Positions 41,286 to 50,973 of a stretch of DNA of 64,000 bases are shown here, in pieces; the stretch's first letter is position 1; each line of letters starts with the position of its first letter. This DNA is from Eubacterium sp. An11 (lineage in GTDB: Bacteria > Bacillota > Clostridia > Lachnospirales > Lachnospiraceae). The DNA is taken from NCBI RefSeq assembly GCF_002161065.1, contig NZ_NFLV01000001.1:124001-188000 (forward strand), in the 5' to 3' direction. The position numbers and the translations under genes were made by a program. Below the pieces are notes generated by a model. That model did not search any database. It was not told where the DNA came from and was given only the letters and a program-made list of their open reading frames with translations.

Positions 41286-42560
41286 CTACTTGGCATAGAT
41301 AACCGTAACATCCGGGTCACATTCCAGAGCGGATGGCTTTTTGATCTTCGTTTTGGATAAATCCAGCTTACGGATATTTGTCTCTGGGCAGACCAGCTTT
41401 TTCAGTTTTTTGTTATTTTTAAGATTCAGTTTACTGATTCCCGTATTGTCACAGCGAAGGCTCTGCAGATTTGTATTCTTCTTTACATCTAACTTGGTCA
41501 GAGGCGTATTTTCACAGCGCAGATTCCGCAGGTCTGTGTTCGTCTTCACATTGATTTTTTTCACTTTAGTGTTGTCAAAGCGGAGACTTCTTAATTTTTT
41601 ACATCCTTTTACATTGATCGATGCGATATTTTTATTGTTATGGCAATCTACCTTCACCAGATTTTTATTATGGCTGAAATCCAGCGCCGTGAGCGCTGTC
41701 TGGTAACATCCCATGGTCTCCAGCCTTGCATTGTGGCTGAGATCAAGGGAAGTCACCTTCGTTCCACGACCAAGATGCAAATCTTTCAATTGGGTATTGC
41801 TGGTGAGATCTAAATGAGTGAGTGAAGCAGCTGTCACGTTCAGACTCTCCAGCTTCCCATCTCCTTTTAATTTTAATTTTGTTAAATGGTCACTCCATAC
41901 CGAAACAGTTTTCAAGTTGGAACACTTTTTTAAATTGAGAGTTTCTAATTTTTCTTTGAAATCATCGCCTATATATACTTCTGTTAAATGCTTAAAACCA
42001 GAGAGATTCAATTTCGTTATAAAAAGCGATGACAGTTCAATGCTGCGCAGATTGGTACAGCCGTCCAGATTCAGGGTATCGACACAGCCGTCGCGCCTCC
42101 CTTCGATCCTTACCTCCCTCAGATTGGTGCAGCCCTGAAGGTTGACCGTCCTCAGATGGTCTGTGTCGCTGCGAATATATACACTCTTTAATTTTTTAAA
42201 ACCGCTTAAATCGACCACAGGCGCCGTACTTTCCTCATAGACGATGTAATCGTTACTTTCTTCATCCACGATATTTGCCTTATAAACAAACTTTTCTACG
42301 TCAGTGAAATACTCGATTCCTTTAAAGGATTCGACATTAAAGGCTGGGTTAAACCAAAGTTTTTTGACCTTTGAAGCCTCTTTTTCAGACAGATATCCGT
42401 CCTTATTAGTATCCGCTTCCTCTGCACAATCCTTTACCACCCAGGCAAAGTTCTCGTCATTGATCGCCACCTTCGACGCCGCCCGTGCGGACATGCCTGC
42501 TCCCAGCAGAAACGTGCAGGCCAGCGTGGTAAAAATAAAGTTTTTTATATGTTTCCTCAT
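41286..42560 (-). CDS. secreted leucine-rich repeat protein with EF-hand-like motif
   Basis: 424 residues. A signal peptide (cleavage near ARAAS) is followed by an EF-hand-like loop DTNKDGYLSEKEA at about residues 50-62, then about 15 LRRs with the L-x-x-L-x-x-x-x-x-x-x-L-x-x-L-x-C/N pattern (LTHLDLTSNTQLKDLHLGRG and so on). It ends in a short beta tail. There is no LPxTG or membrane anchor, so it is released or loosely bound. RBS AAGGAGGG. Probably adhesion or interaction with host or other bacteria. Confidence 0.88.
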   Translation of the reverse strand: MRKHIKNFIFTTLACTFLLGAGMSARAASKVAINDENFAWVVKDCAEEADTNKDGYLSEKEASKVKKLWFNPAFNVESFKGIEYFTDVEKFVYKANIVDEESNDYIVYEESTAPVVDLSGFKKLKSVYIRSDTDHLRTVNLQGCTNLREVRIEGRRDGCVDTLNLDGCTNLRSIELSSLFITKLNLSGFKHLTEVYIGDDFKEKLETLNLKKCSNLKTVSVWSDHLTKLKLKGDGKLESLNVTAASLTHLDLTSNTQLKDLHLGRGTKVTSLDLSHNARLETMGCYQTALTALDFSHNKNLVKVDCHNNKNIASINVKGCKKLRSLRFDNTKVKKINVKTNTDLRNLRCENTPLTKLDVKKNTNLQSLRCDNTGISKLNLKNNKKLKKLVCPETNIRKLDLSKTKIKKPSALECDPDVTVIYAK

Positions 42561-42712
42561 AAAAATCCCTCCTTGTTCTTATCTCCCGAAATTTTTATTA
42601 TGATAATTTCAATATTTAATAATAATATTTATCTAACATTTTATGTCTCTAAATTCAATAACGTTGGCTGTTACCCGTGTTTTACATTTGGACCAGTCAG
42701 TAAAATCACCTT

Positions 42713-43045
42713 TTACTTATCTTTATTACTTGGCTGTGTACTGGTTGCGCCCTTTGCTGCTTCATATAAAAAATGTAGATTTGCCACATAATTATAGACA
42801 CCATGAAGCGGGCGACATTCGTATCCGTCAACTGTTTTTGTTGAACCATAGTATGCATCTGTTTTACTTGCAGCTAAAGCAGCAACCCTCATTTCGGCTG
42901 AACTGCCAAGAACTGATACTGTATTCTTATGGTTGCCGCTGCCCCAGCTTCCTGAAACAATCCCATCTGTATCATAGGTAATCCCTGCTGGCGCCTGCGG
43001 TTCGATTTTGGCATTGGCTTCCTGTGTCTGGAATCCATCGGCCAT
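42713..43045 (-). CDS. hypothetical protein, possibly a fragment
   Basis: 110 residues. No recognised family, no signal peptide, no convincing RBS before the ATG. The frame is open for about 21 codons upstream of the ATG without a start, suggesting loss of an N-terminus. It is rich in Ala, Ser and Thr (VSGSWGSGNHKNTVSVLG). It lies in a low-GC region between the LRR gene and the sigma/anti-sigma pair. Confidence 0.35.
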   Translation of the reverse strand: MADGFQTQEANAKIEPQAPAGITYDTDGIVSGSWGSGNHKNTVSVLGSSAEMRVAALAASKTDAYYGSTKTVDGYECRPLHGVYNYVANLHFLYEAAKGATSTQPSNKDK

Positions 43046-43312
43046 GGAGAGAGCGTCCCCGATTTTGACAGTTTTTTTGTTATAAATCGTGTTATACTTA
43101 AAATATCCTCATAATTCCGGCTGCCGTTTCCGGCAGAAGAGTGGTGTCTTTTGGTTTTATGGGGATTTTTTATTTAGCCCAATGGAATCACCGCCTTCCC
43201 ATTATAGGTATTCGTGTATGGACAACCTGTCTTTTCAGGCTGTTTTAGCTGGAGTTTTACCGGTTACCGTCTCGCTTCCTACGGTGACGGTGTATAAAAT
43301 GATCAGGATGAT

Positions 43313-44137
43313 CTAATATTCGTATTCTAAAATGCCGGAAATATCTATATAATCTAAAATCATTTCTTCTGGCTGATCGGACATAAACTCGAATAAATAT
43401 CCGTTCTTTTCATAAAAGATAGTATTATTTCTGCCGTCTGATATAGAATAAGCTTCTAATCCATTATTTAGTTCAATAATTTGCTTATATCCTTTTTTCG
43501 CATCGTAAGATATTGTTGTTTGCCATGTTTGAGCATCACTTTGTACATAGTGGATGAATCCGCCGGAACTATTTTCGTAGTCAACTTGATATATTTTAAA
43601 TTCCGTATCTTCCTCCTCATACACCACTTCATACCCCTCCGGCACCTCCTTCCATTTATACGCATGGAATTCTCCCGTGGCGGTGGATTTCGTCTGTCCG
43701 TCGGCGGTCTGGCCGGCGTCAGTCTCCGGCGCTGCCTCCACGGTGACATTGTCGGAGAAAAACTGGAGGCGCAGCTGGCGGAGGCCGTTTCGTACCGTCT
43801 CGCTGGCAAGGGCTGCGGCGGAGACAAAGATCATGAGGAGGGAGGCGACGGCGAGGTAGCGGCGGCGCAGGTGGAGAGAGCTGGCTCGCGGTTTTCGGGC
43901 GTGCAGCTGCCGCAGGAAAGAGTTGGACTGTCCGCCGCTCCGGGAGCTGCGTCCGGTGTCCGTATGTCCGGTGAAAAGAGCAGTTTCCTTTAAGAGCGGA
44001 CGCATCTTTTTGTGGAAGTCCGGACGGAAGGTATGCGGATGAAGCCGGGCGTCTTCCACAGCATCCTGATAATTTTTTTCGGCGGCCATGCGGACGGCCT
44101 GCCGCAGGATTTCATCTGTCAATAATTCTTTACTCAT
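43313..44137 (-). CDS. membrane anti-sigma factor (DUF4367-like)
   Basis: 274 residues. A cytoplasmic N-terminal 88 residues (probable sigma-binding part) precede one TM helix (YLAVASLLMIFVSAAALA) and an extracellular domain of the DUF4367 type (EVPEGYEVVYEEEDTEFKIYQVDYENSSG...). The start ATG immediately follows the sigma factor stop. It should hold the ECF sigma factor inactive until an envelope signal. Confidence 0.85.
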   Translation of the reverse strand: MSKELLTDEILRQAVRMAAEKNYQDAVEDARLHPHTFRPDFHKKMRPLLKETALFTGHTDTGRSSRSGGQSNSFLRQLHARKPRASSLHLRRRYLAVASLLMIFVSAAALASETVRNGLRQLRLQFFSDNVTVEAAPETDAGQTADGQTKSTATGEFHAYKWKEVPEGYEVVYEEEDTEFKIYQVDYENSSGGFIHYVQSDAQTWQTTISYDAKKGYKQIIELNNGLEAYSISDGRNNTIFYEKNGYLFEFMSDQPEEMILDYIDISGILEYEY

Positions 44138-44683
44138 TTATACGTATCCCCTTTCGGTCAGTTTCTTCCTGAGCTGTTCTCTGGCCCGCCGGGCGATCTG
44201 GCGCACATTTTCAGGTTTCAGATGCAAGGCGTCGCCGATCTCTCTGCTGTTCATGTTATGAAAATACTGCAGAAAGATAACGTCCTGATACGGGTAGTCC
44301 ATCTCCAGGATGAGATCCCGGAGAAGCGCCCCCAGTTCCTGCTTCATGTAGTCGTTCTCGATATCTGCGTCGGAGGCAGTCCGCGCATGGTCTGTCTCCA
44401 TATTGGAAGGCAGTTCCGGACTTTTTTCATTGCGTGCGTCAAAGCAGAGATGGCGCAGGATGGTCAGCAGGTAATTCCAGGTCTTTACAGGATTCCTGTG
44501 TGTGACCCGGTCTATGTGATCGATAAGAGTCAGAAAGGTTTCCTGTACCATATCCTCTGCGGCGGCGCTGTCCTTTAAGATGGCGAGGGCGGCGCGGTAC
44601 AGAGGCTGCGAATACATTTCGTAGAGTGATACGAAGAAATCTCTTTCTTCCGCTGTATCCAGTAATTGTATGTAATTTATCAT
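44138..44683 (-). CDS. ECF-type RNA polymerase sigma factor
   Basis: 181 residues. Region 2 is YRAALAILKDSAAAEDMVQETFLTLIDHI and region 4 is DVIFLQYFHNMNSREIGDALHLKPENVRQIARRAREQLRKKL. Region 3 is absent, as in sigma-70 family group IV. ATG 44683 follows AAAGGAGC; an upstream in-frame TTG would place that RBS inside the gene. It is coupled to its anti-sigma gene. Confidence 0.93.
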   Translation of the reverse strand: MINYIQLLDTAEERDFFVSLYEMYSQPLYRAALAILKDSAAAEDMVQETFLTLIDHIDRVTHRNPVKTWNYLLTILRHLCFDARNEKSPELPSNMETDHARTASDADIENDYMKQELGALLRDLILEMDYPYQDVIFLQYFHNMNSREIGDALHLKPENVRQIARRAREQLRKKLTERGYV

Positions 44684-44772
44684 TAGAGCTCCTTTATGAT
44701 TCAAGTCGTGTGTAAGTGTAAAACAGCGCTGTTGACGGATAGAATCCTCTAAATAATTCCCTTTATATATAT

Positions 44773-44800
44773 AAACCGAAAAAAGGGGCGAAGTGTGACA
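44773..44800 (-). promoter_or_regulatory. possible ECF-type autoregulated promoter
   Basis: On the minus strand TGTCAC (44800-44795), 16 bases, then CGGTTT (44778-44773). The layout resembles ECF promoters (TGAAAC-N16-CGT), suggesting self-control of the sigma operon. Assigned by analogy only. Confidence 0.3.
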
Positions 44801-44951
44801 AATTTTTTTAATAAATTTTATTTTTTATAATGAGAGAGACTTTCAGAAGTGCATTTGCCGGGTGAAATGGCGGAAGGGGATCTTTATGAGATATTTTTCC
44901 AGTTTTCTGGAAATCCCATGTGTTCCAATAATTCATTTTCTGTAATATGTA

Positions 44952-45668
44952 TCAGTTTTTTGTTACATTTGTAATTTCTATAGTCAGCTTTTGTTTAAAT
45001 GCAGAAAAGTCTTCTGTGGACAGAAGATAGCGAAAGGCAATCACAACGGCAAAAAGATCATTTTTGCCATACACATATTGAATTCCCCGTTTTGGAATTG
45101 ACATCTTCTGGTGTAATGGAAGATCGGATATGTTGTCAATTGTACGGTAGGTAAAAAGGCGTTCGCCATGAGCGCATACGTTTCTGAATTTTGTCAGGAC
45201 GGATAGAAATTGCTCCATCTGGCGCTGATTGACATAGTCAAAGTTTTTACAAATTTTAGAACGTAGGGTTTGAGGAAAAACCTTATACATTTTTGGCAGA
45301 TTTCCAAAAGTAAGTACATTGCTTAACACCCACAAAGGGATATTGTTGTAGTTTGAACGGTAATAATTTATATATACATAGTCTGTTGTATTTACTGCTC
45401 GTTGCAAAGTAGAAATTAAACGGGAAATGATTCTATGATTTCGTTGGCTGTTATTATAATTATGTGCATTTAGGTATGCATCTTGTGTTTCACCGTATTT
45501 TTCTGAAAAGTAATAAGACATTAAAGAACGCATATGACGTTCGATTTGTAAAAGATATTTAAAAAACAGTTCTCGTAAATTAGAATCAAATTCATAAAGA
45601 GCTACAATTTCGTTAAATGTAGTACCTTCTTTATATTTTTTGGTTAATGGAACACGAAATAGTGAACA
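44952..45668 (-). pseudogene. Abi family protein, 5'-truncated
   Basis: The intact part, from KKYKEGTTFNEIVALYEFDSNLRELFFKYLLQIE onward, with FLSVLTKFRNVCAHGERLF (the R-N-x-C-A-H-x-x-R motif), matches Abi_2/AbiD-type abortive infection proteins of about 300 residues. The usual N-terminal 50-60 residues are missing; the frame instead continues into antisense copper-ATPase sequence. It may still be expressed as a chimera up to 45752, but no RBS is seen. Confidence 0.65.
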
Positions 45669-45673
45669 GGAAG

Positions 45674-47835
45674 TATTATACCAAAGGGTTTCAGACACTA
45701 TTTCATCTGGCGCCGAACATGGACAGCCTGATCGCCATTGGTTCCTCCGCATCGCTCATATACGGGGTATCTTTGCCATTTACCGGATGAGTTACGGACT
45801 GGGACAGGGCGATATGGAGCTGGTACATCGGTATTATCATGACCTGTATTTTGAGTCGGCGGCCATGATTCTCGCCCTCATTACCGTGGGTAAATATCTG
45901 GAGACCCGCTCCAAGGGAAAGACCAGCGAGGCCATCACTAAGCTTCTTGATCTGGCGCCGAAGACCGCCTTTGTGGAGAGAGACGGAAAAGAGGTGGAGG
46001 TCCCGGTGGAGGAAGTGCGTACCGGCGACATCCTGGCGGTGCGTCCGGGCGCAAGCATCCCGGTGGACGGCTTCATCATTGAGGGAAGTACCAGTATTGA
46101 CGAGGCGGCCATCACCGGAGAAAGTATTCCGGTGCACAAGCAGGTGAACGATACGGTCATCGCCGCCACCATGAATAAAACGGGATTTATTCGGTTTAAG
46201 GCGACCAGAGTGGGAGAGGATACGACATTTTCTCAGATTATCCGGCTGGTGGAGGAAGCCAGCTCAAGTAAGGCGCCGATCGCGAAGATTGCCGACAAGA
46301 TTTCCGGTATCTTTGTGCCGGCGGTCATCGCCATTGCCATCCTGACGGCGGCGGCATGGATGATTTCCGGAGCGACGTTTGAATTTGCGCTGTCCTGCGC
46401 CATCAGCGTGCTGGTGATCTCCTGTCCGTGTGCGCTGGGACTGGCGACGCCGGTGGCGATCATGATGGGAACCGGAAAAGGCGCGGAAAATGGTATTCTG
46501 TTAAAGTCCGGCGAGGCGCTGGAGACCGCCCACAATATTCAGTGCGTGGTCATGGATAAGACCGGCACCATCACCCAGGGCAAGCCGGTGGTGACGAACG
46601 TGGAGACCAACATGGCTCTTGATAAGTTTCTGGCCGTGGCGGCGGGACTTGAGATGGGAAGCGAGCATCCGCTGGCGGAGGCCATCATGGAGTTTACCGG
46701 AAAACAGCAGGCGCAGCCGGCGAAGGTGGAGGATTTCCGTTCCATACCTGGCAAAGGTGTGGAAGGCCGGATTGGCGGGCGTATGTATTATGCCGGTAAT
46801 CAGCGGCTCATGGAGGAAAAACAGATCCCTCTCGGATATTATGAGAAACGTCTTGATAAGCTGGCGGATGAGGGCAAGACGCCGATGCTTTTTGCCGAAG
46901 AGAAGGAGATTCTTGGCATTATCTCCGTGGCCGACGTGGTGAAGCCGACCAGCCATGCGGCGGTAAAAGAATTAAAAGCCATGGGTATTGAGGTTGTCAT
47001 GCTCACCGGAGACAACCGGAGAACTGCCGAGGCCATTCGCCGGCAGCTGGATATCGACAAGGTGATCGCGGAAGTTCTGCCGCAGGATAAAGAAAGAGAG
47101 ATCGCCGCTCTCCAGCAGGAGGGAAAGACGGTTGCCATGATCGGCGACGGTATCAACGACGCACCGGCTCTCGCGCGGGCGGATGTGGGTCTTGCTATCG
47201 GGGCAGGAACTGACGTGGCCATCGAGAGTGCGGACGTGGTGCTCATGAAGAACGATCTGCTTGATGTGGTGACGGCCATCCGGCTCAGCAAGGCGGTCAT
47301 CCGCAATATTAAGCAGAACCTGTTCTGGGCGTTTTTCTATAATACACTGGGTATTCCGGTGGCGGTCGGCGTGTTCTACACAGCTTTCGGTTTGAAGCTG
47401 AACCCGATGATCGGGGCGGCGGCCATGAGCTTAAGCAGCGTATTTGTGGTGACCAACGCCCTGCGGCTCCGCAGATTTAAAGCGTCCGCCGCGGCAGAGA
47501 CCGCGCAGGACGTGACAGTTCTCCCGGAAGCGGAGATCACAGTGAGAGAAGACGGCCAAGCGGACATCGACCGGGCGCAAGATACCCGTCCGGCAGATGA
47601 TAATCATCAAAAAGACGGCACCCTGACGCAGGAAAATCAGAGTGCATCTAATAAAAATCATAAGGAGGATAACATAATGTTGACAATGAAAATCGAAGGA
47701 ATGGCATGCGGACACTGTAAAGCAGCGGTTGAGAAGGCGTTAAACGCCATCGACGGCGTAAAGGCAGACATGGATAAAGAAGTTCTGAGAAAGGCAGTGG
47801 AAGACGCCGGCTACGAAGTAGTGGGAATCGAATAA
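45674..47835 (+). pseudogene. copA: copper-type P1B ATPase, 5'-truncated and frameshifted
   Basis: Homology starts abruptly at YYTKGF (45674), with PNMDSLIAIGSSASLIYG in one frame; a frameshift near 45764 moves the rest into another frame (GIFAIYRMSYG on). Downstream all catalytic motifs are intact: TGES actuator, SCPCALG in the membrane, DKTGT phosphorylation, HP-type SEHPLAEA, and GDGINDAPAL. The N-terminal metal domain and first three or so membrane helices are absent. The frame ends in a fused, shortened HMA domain. An ATG at 45787 could start a truncated product of doubtful activity. Confidence 0.75.
47677..47835 (+). CDS. copZ: CopZ-like HMA protein, in frame with the ATPase
   Basis: 52 residues with the GMACGHC copper-binding motif, starting at an ATG in frame with the ATPase but preceded by its own AAGGAGG (47662-47668, eight bases). 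It could therefore be made both as the ATPase tail and as a free chaperone. The domain lacks about 18-20 residues that normally form strands 2 and 3 (the sequence runs GVKADMDKEVLRKAVEDAGYEV), so it is probably damaged. Confidence 0.6.
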   Translation: MLTMKIEGMACGHCKAAVEKALNAIDGVKADMDKEVLRKAVEDAGYEVVGIE

Positions 47836-47938
47836 AGGCTGTGGCTGCGGCTCATATCCAAAAGAAATGAGAACCCCGAAAAAGGGACGCGGCTGGGTCA
47901 CGTGGAAGCAGTGAATGACATATCAAAATGAACAAAAA

Positions 47939-47978
47939 GATGCCATGCATGAAACTATCAACATGCATGGCATCTTTT
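47939..47978. terminator. bidirectional terminator
   Basis: GATGCCATGCATG/CATGCATGGCATC, 13 perfect pairs, with TTTTGTT to the right and TTTTTGTT on the minus strand. It separates the convergent ATPase and AI-2E-family genes. Confidence 0.9.
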
Positions 47979-47995
47979 GTTGGTATCGATTCGTT

Positions 47996-49180
47996 TTATT
48001 TGGCTTCTGCATCTGCCTTTGTTTCTTTTGACGCGGCCGAAGCTGCCGCAGCGGTCTGCTGCAATGCCTGTTTTTTGTTAGTGTACTCTTTTACAAGCTG
48101 GTAAAGAACAGCCACCAGAGGGATGAAGAATACCATGCCGAGAACACCGAAGAGATTGCCGCCGATCAGGACAGCCACCAGTGTCCACAGGGGAGCAAGT
48201 CCCACAGAACCGCCCACCACGTGAGGGTAGATGAACTGGTTCTCAATGAACTGTACCACCTGGTAAACAATGATGCTCAAAAGCGCCTGCAGCGGATTGA
48301 CCATCAGAACCAGAAGCGCGCCGATGAAGCAGGCGCAGAAGGCGCCGATGTAAGGGATGAATGAAAGTACTCCCGTCAGTACGGCAATCAGGATGGCATA
48401 TGGAATCCTGAAAATGGAAAAAGAAATAAAAATCAAAACTCCGAGAATGATTGCTTCAATACACTGTCCTGACAGAAAACGGGAATAGGTTTTGCTGATC
48501 AGGCTGGCTACGTAATAGATTTTGTCGGCAATGGGTGTGCTCAGGTGGACATAGAGAAGCTTCTTGCACTGTCTTCCCAGAGTCTTTTTGCTCAGTAATA
48601 TGTAAAGAGCGATTACCAGAGCAAAGAAACAATTGATGATCACGCTGATGGTGGAGGAAGCGATTCCCAGGGCAGAATTTAAGAAGTTCCCCGCGCCGGC
48701 CAGCACACTCTGCACGATGTGTTCAATGTTGATCTGGCTTAAGCTGAAAGAGGAAAGCTGCTGGGTGATCCAGGTGGTATCGATGCCGTATTCCGATAAA
48801 AAGGCCAGCCACTGCGGACTCCTTGCCTGTATGGTCAGATACACGCTCCGGACAGAGGTGATCAGCTGAGGGATCACCATGGTGGAAACCAGCATCACGA
48901 TAAGCACGATACAGGCCAGCGTGGACAACAGACTGAGCATGACCAGGGGACCGTTTTTGGGCTTTACATTGAATTTTTTAAAAAGCCGGGTATAAAGCTT
49001 CTCGAATCCTCTCACCGGAACGTTGAGCACAAAGGCAACGACCATGCCTCCGATGATGGGAAGAAGAAGTCCGCCGACATTTTGAAAAAAGCCGATGACG
49101 CTTCCAAGATTGTTGAGACAGGCATAGAGAGCCACGCCGAAAGCGATCAAAAGCATACAATTTTTCATTCTTTTACTCAT
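47996..49180 (-). CDS. AI-2E family transporter
   Basis: 394 residues with about eight membrane helices. The family motif near the C-terminal half is seen ([63 protein letters not shown]). Family members (TqsA/PerM/YdbI) export small molecules or ions; the substrate is unknown. ATG 49180 is preceded by AAAGGATG at nine bases; upstream TTG codons lack a site. The C-terminus is Ala/Lys rich. Confidence 0.9.
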   Translation of the reverse strand: MSKRMKNCMLLIAFGVALYACLNNLGSVIGFFQNVGGLLLPIIGGMVVAFVLNVPVRGFEKLYTRLFKKFNVKPKNGPLVMLSLLSTLACIVLIVMLVSTMVIPQLITSVRSVYLTIQARSPQWLAFLSEYGIDTTWITQQLSSFSLSQINIEHIVQSVLAGAGNFLNSALGIASSTISVIINCFFALVIALYILLSKKTLGRQCKKLLYVHLSTPIADKIYYVASLISKTYSRFLSGQCIEAIILGVLIFISFSIFRIPYAILIAVLTGVLSFIPYIGAFCACFIGALLVLMVNPLQALLSIIVYQVVQFIENQFIYPHVVGGSVGLAPLWTLVAVLIGGNLFGVLGMVFFIPLVAVLYQLVKEYTNKKQALQQTAAAASAASKETKADAEAK

Positions 49181-49265
49181 AACGCACATCCTTTTATTTA
49201 TGTATTTGTTGAATAAGCCTACTGTACCATTTTGCCATACCAAAGTCAAATCAGAAAAATTCCTT

Positions 49266-49294
49266 TTGACACTCCTACCAGAGTATACTACAAT
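49266..49294 (+). promoter_or_regulatory. trpS promoter
   Basis: TTGACA (49266-49271), a 17-bp spacer and TACAAT (49289-49294). No T-box is seen between it and the gene. Confidence 0.75.
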
Positions 49295-49334
49295 AGGACA
49301 AGAGAAAATTTACAGAAAAGGATGTTTCAATACA

Positions 49335-50420
49335 ATGGAAAAGATTATTTTGACAGGAGACCGGCCGACGGGAAGACTGCATGTCGGCCATTATGTGGGC
49401 TCGCTGAGACGAAGAGTAGAGTTACAGGAGTCCGGAGAGTACGATAAGATTTTTATTATGATCGCGGACGCTCAGGCGCTCACGGATAATGCGGATCACC
49501 CGGAGAAGGTGCGCCAGAATATCATGGAAGTGGCTCTTGACTACTTATCCTGCGGTCTGGACCCGGCGAAGTCCACGCTCTTTATCCAGTCTATGGTGCC
49601 GGAGCTTACCGAGCTTACCTTTTATTATGCCAATCTGGTGACAGTTTCCCGCCTTCAGAGGAATCCGACGGTGAAGTCCGAGATCAAGATGCGTAACTTT
49701 GAGGCCAGCATTCCGGTGGGATTCTTCACTTATCCGATCAGCCAGGCGGCGGATATCACGGCCTTTAAGGCAACCACCGTGCCGGTGGGCGAGGATCAGA
49801 TGCCGATGCTGGAGCAGTGCAAAGAGATCGTGCACAAGTTTAATTCGGTTTACGGGGAGACACTGGTGGATCCGAAGATCCTTCTGCCGGATAATAAAGC
49901 GTGTCTGCGTCTGCCGGGTATCGACGGCAAGGCGAAGATGAGCAAATCCCTTGGCAACTGCATCTACTTATCCGATACCGAGCAGGAAGTAAAGAAAAAG
50001 GTAATGTCCATGTTTACGGATCCGAACCACTTAAGGATCGAAGATCCGGGACAGGTGGAAGGCAATCCGGTATTTATCTATCTGGACGCCTTCAGCAAAC
50101 AGGAACATTTCGATGAATTCCTGCCGGAGTACGCGAACCTGCAGGAATTAAAGGACCACTACACCAGAGGCGGCCTTGGCGACGTGAAGGTGAAGAAGTT
50201 CTTAAATAAGGTGCTTCAGGCGGAACTGGAACCGATCCGCAAGAGAAGAAAAGAGTGGGAGAAGGATATCCCGGCTGTTTATGAGATCCTCAAAGAGGGC
50301 AGCATCAAGGCGGAGGCTGTGGCAGCGGAGACCTTAAAAGAGGTGAAGGCAGCCATGCGGATCAATTACTTCGATAACGACGACATGATCCGGGAACAGG
50401 AAGCGAAATATCAGAAATAA
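49335..50420 (+). CDS. trpS: tryptophanyl-tRNA synthetase
   Basis: 361 residues, class I synthetase. The HIGH motif appears as HVGH (H16-H19) in [12 protein letters not shown] and KMSKS as KMSKSLGN near residue 200. It charges tRNA-Trp. The start at 49335 is chosen because homology begins there ([13 protein letters not shown]) and AAAGGATG lies upstream; longer in-frame N-terminal extensions are non-conserved. Confidence 0.97.
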   Translation: MEKIILTGDRPTGRLHVGHYVGSLRRRVELQESGEYDKIFIMIADAQALTDNADHPEKVRQNIMEVALDYLSCGLDPAKSTLFIQSMVPELTELTFYYANLVTVSRLQRNPTVKSEIKMRNFEASIPVGFFTYPISQAADITAFKATTVPVGEDQMPMLEQCKEIVHKFNSVYGETLVDPKILLPDNKACLRLPGIDGKAKMSKSLGNCIYLSDTEQEVKKKVMSMFTDPNHLRIEDPGQVEGNPVFIYLDAFSKQEHFDEFLPEYANLQELKDHYTRGGLGDVKVKKFLNKVLQAELEPIRKRRKEWEKDIPAVYEILKEGSIKAEAVAAETLKEVKAAMRINYFDNDDMIREQEAKYQK

Positions 50421-50463
50421 TCAAAGGAAACGGCCGGTTTACCTGTCGTTTCTGTAAGAATCA

Positions 50464-50505
50464 GACGGGCGAGAGCATCATTACAGTGCTTTTCGCCCGT
50501 CTTTT
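50464..50505 (+). terminator. trpS terminator
   Basis: GACGGGCGA/TCGCCCGTC with an inner AGCA/TGCT helix and TTTT. Confidence 0.9.
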
Positions 50506-50572
50506 GTCATGGGGAAAATGGTTCGGTTGCATCGCATGATACATTTATGGAGAAAGATTCTCAACAGCAATA

Positions 50573-50624
50573 TTGACGAATGCAGGATGGTTAGATATAC
50601 TAAATGTAAGTTAGTTACAACTAA
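50573..50624 (+). promoter_or_regulatory. promoter with palindromic operator
   Basis: TTGACG (50573-50578), 17 bp, TATACT (50596-50601). The palindrome TTAGTTACAACTAA (50611-50624) covers the expected start site, within a longer imperfect symmetry TAAG...ATTA. The AT-rich TTAG...CTAA form resembles metal-regulator (DtxR/MntR-type) sites; this is inference. Confidence 0.6.
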
Positions 50625-50680
50625 TTAATACATAGTGATTTTGTGTTTGGTTTGTTATTATAGAGAACGGAGGTATATCC

Positions 50681-50965
50681 ATGAGTGTAGTGATCGTAGG
50701 AGGACATGACCGGATGGTGTCCCAGTACAAAAAAATCTGTAAGGCACATCAGTGTAAGGCCAAGGTATTTACACAGATGAGAGGCAATTTAAGTACCCAG
50801 ATCGGGCGTCCGGATCTGCTGATCTTATTTACCAATACCGTATCCCATAAAATGGTGCGCTGCGCGGTGGCGGAAGCGGAAAAATGCAACGCGGATATTG
50901 TCCGCTGTCATACCAGCAGCGGCAGCGCTCTTCATGAGATTCTGGATAATGCCTGTCAGGCATGA
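50681..50965 (+). CDS. DUF2325 protein
   Basis: 94 residues matching DUF2325: VVIVGGHDRM at the start, DLLILFTNTVSHKM in the middle and CHTSSGSALHEIL at the end. Conserved Cys/His residues hint at metal or redox binding. Relatives often lie near iron transport genes, but none is adjacent here. The RBS is GGAGG; the stop is eight bases from the convergent MocR gene. Confidence 0.88.
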   Translation: MSVVIVGGHDRMVSQYKKICKAHQCKAKVFTQMRGNLSTQIGRPDLLILFTNTVSHKMVRCAVAEAEKCNADIVRCHTSSGSALHEILDNACQA

Positions 50966-50973
50966 CCGGATTT

